Below, one piece after another: positions 8,460-12,788 of a stretch of DNA of 15,740 nucleotides. A program made the translations under genes and the position numbers. Every line of letters starts with the position of its first letter. Positions within the stretch are counted from its first letter, which is position 1. The notes beneath the pieces are model-generated. The model was given only the letters and a program-made list of their open reading frames with translations. It was not told where the DNA came from and ran no database searches. Source of the DNA: Reyranella sp. (GTDB lineage: Bacteria > Pseudomonadota > Alphaproteobacteria > Reyranellales > Reyranellaceae); NCBI GenBank assembly GCA_030679805.1, contig JAUXST010000263.1, positions 1-15,740 on the forward strand, read 5' to 3'.

Positions 8460-9031
8460 CCGATGTGATCGATACGCTGGTCGGCATCGCGCCGGGCTCG
8501 AAGCTCGACGCGATCCGCGCCAACCGCAGCGAGGCGCGCAAGCACGCCCAGGCAAGCTACACGTCCCTGTTCGAGCCCCGGGATCCAGCCGGCGTCACCG
8601 CCGACGAACGCCACGCCATCGCGGCCTTCGTCTCGGGGCTGCATGGCGAGCCCAAGACCGATGCCTTCTATACCGCGAAGCTGCCGGCCGGCCTACGCGC
8701 AGCCGTTGCGGCGGAAGTGGCGGCGGCCAAAAGCAAGGGCCCCTACGGCCGCTTCCCCAAGGGCCCGCTCAGCGCCGAGGATGCGCCGGGTCCGACCTGG
8801 AAGGTGAGCGATGCGAACCGCAAGACGCTGGGCGCGCGACTGCCGGCGGCGTTCGAGCACACGCACATGCTGGTGTTCCACCCGCGCGATGCGGCGGCCC
8901 CGGCCCTGCAATCGCTGCTCGACGCCGGCTGGTCGACGACCGACATCGTGACGGTCTCGCAGCTCGTCGCCTTTCTGTCCTACCAGATCCGGGTCGTTTC
9001 CGGCCTCAGCACCCTCGCGAGCACCCTATGA
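8456..9031 (+). CDS. CMD-domain protein without cysteines (Avi_7170-like), 191 aa
   Basis: This is a mostly helical protein whose central part (LPAGLRAAVAAEVAAAKSKG, 76-95) and C-terminal SLLDAGWSTTDIVTVSQL helix pair resemble the carboxymuconolactone decarboxylase/AhpD fold. I assign it to the Avi_7170-type CMD family chiefly from its position between an LLM monooxygenase and an AhpD-like partner. No cysteine occurs anywhere, so it lacks the CxxC redox site of active AhpD enzymes and could not be a thiol peroxidase on its own. The ATG at 8456 overlaps the monooxygenase stop (ATGA), and its stop overlaps the next gene likewise, which implies fixed stoichiometry with the partner. It could be a structural subunit, a decarboxylase-type CMD enzyme or a substrate-binding pseudoenzyme. 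Confidence 0.8.
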   Translation: MTDVIDTLVGIAPGSKLDAIRANRSEARKHAQASYTSLFEPRDPAGVTADERHAIAAFVSGLHGEPKTDAFYTAKLPAGLRAAVAAEVAAAKSKGPYGRFPKGPLSAEDAPGPTWKVSDANRKTLGARLPAAFEHTHMLVFHPRDAAAPALQSLLDAGWSTTDIVTVSQLVAFLSYQIRVVSGLSTLASTL

Positions 9032-9630
9032 CCGAGAAGACCCTCACCCCGTCGCCGCACACCGAGCCCGTCGTCTTCACCCGCGACATGCTCGACTGGC
9101 TGCCCTGGATCGAGCCGATGGCCGAGCAGGACATGACCGAGCGGCACCTCGCCAGCCTGGTCGATGCCTCGCGCGTGAAGTCGCCCTATTTCAGGCTGCT
9201 GGCGCGCGACCCCGACGTGCTCGAAGCCCGCACCCGGACCGACAAGGACATCTTCTACAATCCCGAAGCCGGCCTGCCGCGGGCGGAGCGCGAACTGGCA
9301 GCCGCCGCGACCTCGCGGCTGAACGGCTGCATCTACTGCGCCTCGGTCCATGCGCGCTTCGCCGCCACCTATTCCAAGCGCGTCGACGACGTCCAGCGCC
9401 TGCTCGACGAAGGCGTCGGCGCCAAGCTCGACGAGCGCTGGGACGCCATCGTGGCGGCCTCGGTGGCGCTGACGGCACTGCCGATCACCTTCGGCCCCCA
9501 GCACATCGAGCGCCTGCGCGCCGTTGGCCTGGACGATGCAGCGATCGCCGACCTGATCGGCGCCGCCTCGTTCTTCAACTGGGCCAACCGGCTGATGCTG
9601 TCGCTCGGCGAGCCCGCGACGCAGGGCTGA
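9028..9630 (+). CDS. AhpD-like alkylhydroperoxidase/CMD protein (Avi_7169-like), 200 aa
   Basis: This cytoplasmic peroxidase-related protein carries the AhpD active-site arrangement CxxCxxxH: NGCIYCASVH with Cys101, Cys104 and His108, preceded by an acidic residue (Glu89) at the position where AhpD has a proton-relay glutamate. The C-terminal helices (VGLDDAAIADLIGAASFFNW) match the CMD fold. Known AhpD chemistry is thiol-dependent reduction of hydroperoxides. In this operon it could remove peroxide leaked by, or peroxy products made by, the flavin monooxygenase (inference). The ATG at 9028 overlaps the stop of the cysteine-free CMD gene. It is the last gene of the operon; a perfect 13-bp hairpin begins 18 nt after its stop. 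Confidence 0.9.
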   Translation: MTEKTLTPSPHTEPVVFTRDMLDWLPWIEPMAEQDMTERHLASLVDASRVKSPYFRLLARDPDVLEARTRTDKDIFYNPEAGLPRAERELAAAATSRLNGCIYCASVHARFAATYSKRVDDVQRLLDEGVGAKLDERWDAIVAASVALTALPITFGPQHIERLRAVGLDDAAIADLIGAASFFNWANRLMLSLGEPATQG

Positions 9631-9648
9631 GGAAAGCCGGACCAAATC

Positions 9649-9677
9649 GTTTGCGGCACACGAAGTGTGCCGCAAAC
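9649..9677. terminator. Perfect 13-bp hairpin after the transporter-monooxygenase operon
   Basis: GTTTGCGGCACAC at 9649-9661 and its exact reverse complement at 9665-9677 enclose a GAA loop. The hairpin begins 18 nt after the last stop of the operon. There is no T-tract on either side, so it is either a U-less terminator, a 3'-end stabiliser or a dispersed palindromic element. Confidence 0.55.
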
Positions 9678-9730
9678 CGGTGCCAGCCGTGCCGCAGCCT
9701 GTGCCGACCGGCGACGATTCGCCCGCCGTC

Positions 9731-10108
9731 TCAACGGCTTGCCGAAAACCCCGGGCACAACACCGGCGTCCTTCGGCGACAGCTCCGAATCGCGGAGCTG
9801 TGCCGCCCGGTGTCGCTGAAGCGCACTCCCGGCGAAAAATCGCGCGCAATCGGCTTTTTCGGACACTGAATCGCGTCGAATCGCATCGGATCGCGTATTT
9901 TCAAAAACAGCCTCCGAGGGAACGCCGACAAATTGGGCCTTTTGGGCGTGCGAGAAAGGACACCAACGCGTCTTCGATTCTGTTCGTGTTCAAGTTGTTC
10001 AGATTGTTCGCGACGGTAAGCGCCCCATAGGTCGCACTCGGTGCCATCGCGGGTGCAGGCAGGCGAGTCGACCTTGATGCGACGGCGGCGGCGGATGATC
10101 GGAGACAT
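9731..10108 (-). CDS. Possible small, highly basic hypothetical protein, 125 aa
   Basis: I do not recognise this product. The reason for listing it is the start: on the minus strand AGGGAG (plus coordinates 10115-10120) lies 6 nt before an ATG at 10108, an ideal ribosome site, and the first ~45 codons have coding-like GC at third positions. The product begins MSPIIRRRRRIKVD and includes a segment with two cysteines and a tryptophan (ACTRDGTECDLWGAYRRE, about 17-34). The remaining two-thirds looks less like a real protein: codon use degrades and the frame runs through the phased repeats and a stem-loop. A frameshifted or decayed short gene, or no gene at all, is possible. It lies just downstream of an intrinsic terminator on the same strand, as in attenuated transcripts. 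Confidence 0.28.
   Translation of the reverse strand: MSPIIRRRRRIKVDSPACTRDGTECDLWGAYRREQSEQLEHEQNRRRVGVLSRTPKRPNLSAFPRRLFLKIRDPMRFDAIQCPKKPIARDFSPGVRFSDTGRHSSAIRSCRRRTPVLCPGFSASR
9774..9805. repeat. Second stem-loop in the non-coding region
   Basis: ACAGCTCCG at 9779-9787 pairs perfectly with CGGAGCTGT at 9793-9801 around a 5-nt AATCG loop. The stem can be extended by CGGC/GCCG (9774-9777 with 9802-9805) over a single bulged G at 9778. No T-tract follows. Confidence 0.4.
9871..9896. repeat. Three 10-bp-phased direct repeats (TCGCRTCGRA)
   Basis: TCGCGTCGAA at 9871, TCGCATCGGA at 9881 and a partial TCGCGT at 9891 recur at exactly one helical turn. Such spacing fits a binding site for an oligomeric protein, but it could also be a chance simple repeat. 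Confidence 0.4.
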
Positions 10109-10127
10109 TGGCAACTCCCTGGACATG

Positions 10128-10169
10128 AAAAAGCCCGCCAAAGCGCCTGGGTCCAGGGCGCGGGCGGGC
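10128..10169 (-). terminator. Rho-independent terminator on the minus strand
   Basis: On the minus strand a GCCCGCC/GGCGGGC outer stem (plus 10163-10169 with 10133-10139) encloses an inner GCGCC/GGCGC stem (10157-10161 with 10143-10147), followed directly by five T residues (plus A-tract 10128-10132). This is a canonical intrinsic terminator and is directional for minus-strand transcription. No annotated gene ends into it, so it must serve a short leader RNA, a small RNA or an attenuator. Confidence 0.7.
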
Positions 10170-10191
10170 CGGAAGGGCTGAGGGTACGGGC

Positions 10192-10221
10192 TCATGGATG
10201 GCGGAAGCGCACCTCCACCAT
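10192..10221 (-). CDS. Nine-residue leader ORF (MVEVRFRHP)
   Basis: A short ORF on the minus strand, ATG at 10221 to TGA at 10192-10194, ends 22 nt before the terminator stem. Its codons lie in an imperfect palindrome (ATGGCGGA at 10198-10205 against TCCACCAT at 10214-10221), which could pair alternatively. The stop overlaps another ATG (ATGA at 10195). There is no clear Shine-Dalgarno, and no run of one amino acid typical of amino-acid-biosynthesis leaders; it has two arginines and one histidine. It is listed for its position, not for proven coding. Confidence 0.25.
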   Translation of the reverse strand: MVEVRFRHP

Positions 10222-10255
10222 GGTAGTTAATTTCTTATCATAATCCTGTCACACC

Positions 10256-10273
10256 TGCAAATCGGCGTTTGCA
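10256..10273. promoter_or_regulatory. Dyad TGCAAA-N6-TTTGCA, operator candidate
   Basis: A perfect 6-bp inverted repeat with a 6-bp spacer lies just upstream of the putative minus-strand promoter and about 210 nt upstream of the dioxygenase start. Size and symmetry fit a dimeric transcription factor site. The regulator is unknown. Confidence 0.3.
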
Positions 10274-10482
10274 TGGCTGACAGAATGGGAACGCAGGGCA
10301 CGAGCGCCGGCAGCCAGCCGCTTGAAGGCGTTCCAGGCCGCCAGGTCTTAGCGAGTTCCTCCGAGCCCGGCGGCTTGGGACGGCGGCGCGAAACGGACCT
10401 TCGTCTAACAAGAAATCCGTGTTGGTTGTCGTGCGTACTTCAATCAGGATGATCCGCTCGTTCTCCACGAAGGGAGCACCTC

Positions 10483-11358
10483 ATGACCGTCACCATCACG
10501 CCGCTCACGCCCGTATTCGCCGGCGAAGTGGCCGCGATCGACCTGCGCCAGGTGCACGATCGGGAATCGCTGGAGGCGATCCGCGCCGGCATGGACAAGT
10601 ACGCCGTGCTGGTGTTCCGCGATCAGAATTTCACCAACGAAGAGCAACTCGACTTCGCCCAACGTTTCGACGGCACGCTGCATGCCCGTACTTCCTCCTC
10701 GGCCATCGGCAGCAACCGGTTCGGCAACGAGGCGCTGGCCGACGTCTCCAACGTCGACAAGGACGGCAAGATCCGGGACGCGAACAACCGCATGCGTGCC
10801 TCCTCGGTCAGCAACCGCCTGTGGCACACCGATGCGTCGTTCGTCGATCCGCCGGGCCGCTACTCGATGCTGTCGGCGCGGGTGGTGCCACCGGTGCGGG
10901 CCGATACCGAGTTCGCCGACATGCGCGCCGCCTACGATGCGCTCGACGAGGAGACCCGCGCCACGATCGAAGGGCTCAGCGTTTATCATTCCATCGTCTA
11001 TTCGCGTCACGTGCTCGGCTTCGACTTCACCGCGGACGAGCAGGACAAGCTGAAGGGCGCCGTCCATCCGCTGGTGCGCACCATCCCGGGCTCCGGCCGC
11101 CGCGCACTCTACCTCGCCTCGCACGCCGCCCATGTCGTCGACTGGCCGGTGCCGGAGGGCCGGCTGCTGCTGCGCGACCTGACCGACCATGCCACGCAAC
11201 CGCAATTCATCTATCGCCACGTCTGGCGGCCGCATGATTTCGTGATCTGGGATAATCGCTGCACCATGCATCGCGCCCGGCCGTTCGACGACAAGACCCA
11301 CCGCCGCGAGCTGCGCCGCACCACGACGCTCGACCTGCCGCTGCCGGTTTCGGCTTAG
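10483..11358 (+). CDS. TauD/TfdA-family Fe(II)/2-oxoglutarate-dependent dioxygenase, 291 aa
   Basis: This is a cytoplasmic oxygenase that couples 2-oxoglutarate decarboxylation to substrate hydroxylation. The iron-binding facial triad is visible: His115-x-Asp117 in LWHTDASF and His263 in TMHRARPF. Arg274 lies 11 residues after His263, as expected for the 2-oxoglutarate carboxylate ligand, with Arg278 nearby. Thr142 in ADTEFADMRAAYDAL is the family's conserved co-substrate residue region. The overall pattern (VFAGEVAAIDLRQ start, MDKYAVLVFRDQ) is closer to TfdA-type 2,4-D dioxygenase relatives than to taurine-specific TauD, but the substrate cannot be assigned. The ATG at 10483 has AAGGGAG at 10470-10476 with 6-nt spacing. 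It appears monocistronic, with no close partner on either side. Confidence 0.92.
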   Translation: MTVTITPLTPVFAGEVAAIDLRQVHDRESLEAIRAGMDKYAVLVFRDQNFTNEEQLDFAQRFDGTLHARTSSSAIGSNRFGNEALADVSNVDKDGKIRDANNRMRASSVSNRLWHTDASFVDPPGRYSMLSARVVPPVRADTEFADMRAAYDALDEETRATIEGLSVYHSIVYSRHVLGFDFTADEQDKLKGAVHPLVRTIPGSGRRALYLASHAAHVVDWPVPEGRLLLRDLTDHATQPQFIYRHVWRPHDFVIWDNRCTMHRARPFDDKTHRRELRRTTTLDLPLPVSA

Positions 11359-11393
11359 GCGTCCGCTTCAGGCAGGCCCGGGCCGGACACCAA

Positions 11394-11428
11394 GCCCCAT
11401 TTTCACACCCGTGAAAGACGTTTGGGGC
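11394..11428. promoter_or_regulatory. Nested inverted repeats downstream of the dioxygenase gene
   Basis: TTTCAC at 11401-11406 pairs with GTGAAA at 11411-11416 around ACCC, and GCCCCA at 11394-11399 pairs with TGGGGC at 11423-11428 outside it. It begins 35 nt after the dioxygenase stop and could be its terminator (no T-tract) or an operator for the NlpC/P60 gene. The 213-nt gap up to 11571 is AT-richer than its surroundings (11430-11500) and probably holds that gene's promoter, though no clear -35/-10 pair stands out. Confidence 0.35.
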
Positions 11429-11571
11429 GTAAAATCACGATAAATCAACGTGTTAGACGTCAAAATCGAATGTGGCAAATATGCAACATTTGTTGGACGG
11501 GTAAGGCGGCCTTCGTCAGTATGGCCTCGGCATCTGGCCACCCGGCATTGGTTCCCAGAGGAATGAAATTT

Positions 11572-12258
11572 ATGGCTTTGAGAAACGGGCGCGGCACCTC
11601 CTCAAACGTACAAGCAATCCTCAAGGCGACGGCCTATTCGATCACGGTTCTGGCCGCCGTTGCGCTCTTCGGGACCGCGGGCGCGCTCTCCCCGGCAAAT
11701 GCCCAGGTCAAGGCGCCCGCGAAGTCGAAGCTGAAGCCTCCGGTCAAGGCCGACCCGACGGATAGCGTTGCCGATCAACTCAATGCCAAATGGCTGCAGG
11801 ACAACGGCGCTTACTCCGGTTTCAAGCAGGCAGAACCCGCAGCGGTCCCGGTTTCATTCGCCACCCCCGCCGTCGCAAACGATTGGGGTGACCGCCTGGT
11901 CTCGCGCGCCATGAACTACCTGGGCACGCCCTATCGCTACGGCGGCACCTCGCCGAGCACCGGCTTCGACTGCAGCGGCTTCGTCTACTACCTCTACGGC
12001 GCGGTCTTCGGACAAAGGATCCCGCGCATGCCGCACGACATGGTGCGCGAGGGCACGCCCGTCGCGCGCAGCGACCTCAAGCGGGGAGACCTCGTCCTCT
12101 TCGGCTACCGCGGCACCTACACCCACATCGGAATCTATGCCGGCAACGACCAGTTCGTTCATGCCACGCATCGCGGCTCGCCCGTCATGGTGACGCACCT
12201 GGACGCCGACTACTACCGCACCCGCTACATGACGGCGGTAAGGCTATCCCCACAGTAA
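11572..12258 (+). CDS. Secreted NlpC/P60-family cysteine hydrolase, 228 aa
   Basis: This is a probable periplasmic peptidoglycan endopeptidase of the NlpC/P60 family, which cuts bonds in cell-wall peptide stems. The N-terminus has a Sec signal peptide (hydrophobic core 22-40, probable cleavage after Ala44, PANA|QV), then a Lys/Pro-rich linker to about residue 62. The catalytic domain spans about 104-226, with the nucleophile in FDCSGF (Cys134), the first catalytic His in YTHIGIY (His185) and a likely third residue in QFVHATH (His197). The start ATG 11572 was chosen because AGAGGA at 11557-11562 gives 9-nt spacing; an in-frame ATG at 11563 is too close to it, and the open frame further upstream has no signal-peptide logic. 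No SH3 or LysM domain is present, so wall targeting is by the catalytic domain alone. Confidence 0.9.
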   Translation: MALRNGRGTSSNVQAILKATAYSITVLAAVALFGTAGALSPANAQVKAPAKSKLKPPVKADPTDSVADQLNAKWLQDNGAYSGFKQAEPAAVPVSFATPAVANDWGDRLVSRAMNYLGTPYRYGGTSPSTGFDCSGFVYYLYGAVFGQRIPRMPHDMVREGTPVARSDLKRGDLVLFGYRGTYTHIGIYAGNDQFVHATHRGSPVMVTHLDADYYRTRYMTAVRLSPQ

Positions 12259-12291
12259 CAGCGCCGATCCCTGATAGAATTCGCTGCTATT

Positions 12292-12336
12292 TTCCCTGTT
12301 GGGAATTTGCCGTAAAGACCAGTCAGCGATCGACTG
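12292..12336. terminator. Weak bidirectional terminator candidates between convergent genes
   Basis: In the 84-nt gap between convergent genes, TTCCC/GGGAA (12292-12296 and 12301-12305, loop TGTT) is followed by TTT on the plus strand, and CAGTC/GACTG (12320-12324 and 12332-12336) forms a second small stem. Both stems are only 5 bp, so this is a weak call. Confidence 0.25.
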
Positions 12337-12342
12337 CGTCCA

Positions 12343-12771
12343 CTACCAGTCGCTGTAGAGGCCGTAGGCCTCTGGATCGGTGGCCCAGTCGTTGTCCAGG
12401 GCGTTGACGGAACCGGTTGGGCTGTACGGGTCGTCGGAGTAGTTGGCCTTGATCGCGTCGGCCATCATCTTGTCGGTGGCCTTCTTGATATAGGCATTAT
12501 AGGCGCTCTGGCTGCCGATATAGAGGCAGCCGCAGATGTCGCGGTCAGGGTAGACCCAGACGTTCTTGCCCTTGTAGGTCTTGCGCGAGAGTTCGTGCGC
12601 CGGCAGCGCCTTGAACGCCGCCAGCTTGGCCGGCGTGTTGAGCGAAATCGTCCTGAAGCCGGAGGACGACAGCAGGTCTTCCTTGCTGGCGGAAACCGGC
12701 GGCGCAGGCATGCAGGCCGCCATGGCAAGGCACGTCGCCACGACGCCGAGAGTGGACCCATACAGCTTCAT
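12343..12771 (-). CDS. Small hypothetical lipoprotein, 142 aa
   Basis: I do not recognise this family. The N-terminus is a lipoprotein-type signal: Lys2, a hydrophobic stretch, then LAMAAC with the likely lipidated Cys20 (the -3 residue is Met, slightly off consensus), followed by MPAPP. The mature part has a ~65-residue region with GFRTISLNTPAKLAAFKALP, then KGKNVWVYPDRDICGCLYIG containing a Cys80-Gly-Cys82 pair, then SQSAYNAYIKKA and an acidic, Tyr/Trp-rich tail ending DW. The ATG at 12771 has AGGAGG (12777-12782) 5 nt upstream. The GMC oxidoreductase stop is only 17 nt before it, so the two are co-transcribed. It is a periplasmic or outer-membrane protein of unknown role. Confidence 0.8.
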   Translation of the reverse strand: MKLYGSTLGVVATCLAMAACMPAPPVSASKEDLLSSSGFRTISLNTPAKLAAFKALPAHELSRKTYKGKNVWVYPDRDICGCLYIGSQSAYNAYIKKATDKMMADAIKANYSDDPYSPTGSVNALDNDWATDPEAYGLYSDW

Positions 12772-12788
12772 CGCTTCCTCCTCGCGCC

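Larger units (their letters stand above)
10128..10234 (-). ncRNA. Candidate short minus-strand transcript (small RNA or attenuator leader)
   Basis: An AT-rich patch at about 10222-10247, with TATGAT on the minus strand as a possible -10, lies ~100 nt upstream of the strong terminator. A transcript starting there would be ~100 nt, carry the nine-codon ORF at 10221-10192 and end in the terminator hairpin. No good -35 is visible and the start point is a guess. I do not match it to a named RNA family. Confidence 0.3.
9631..10482. other. 852-nt region without a secure gene
   Basis: Between the CMD operon and the dioxygenase gene no open frame has convincing protein-family sequence. Composition is less GC-rich and more irregular than in the neighbouring genes. 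The region holds a 13-bp hairpin (9649-9677), a second stem-loop (9774-9805), 10-bp repeats (9871-9896), and on the minus strand a small basic ORF (from 10108), an intrinsic terminator (10128-10169) and a nine-residue leader ORF (10192-10221). A TGCAAA-N6-TTTGCA dyad is at 10256-10273. 10274-10469 shows nothing further that I can support; it probably includes the dioxygenase promoter. Confidence 0.6.

Noticed and set aside
9369..9866. 165-codon minus-strand frame overlapping the AhpD-like gene
   Set aside because: About half of it is antisense to a well-supported gene, and the rest lies in the structured non-coding region without a clear ribosome site.
9871..9896. CRISPR-like repeat
   Set aside because: The units are 10 bp with no spacers between them, only three copies, and no cas genes are in the window.
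9665..10030. 121-codon plus-strand frame in the non-coding region
   Set aside because: No ribosome site, biased composition, it begins inside the 13-bp hairpin, and no family resemblance.
10238..10468. 76-codon minus-strand frame upstream of the dioxygenase gene
   Set aside because: Arg/Pro-rich translation without motifs. It covers the likely promoter region of the dioxygenase and has no matching ribosome site.
11422..11571. Longer NlpC/P60 reading frame from a TTG at 11422
   Set aside because: The extra 50 residues precede the signal peptide, which would then be internal; AGAGGA at 11557-11562 supports the ATG at 11572.
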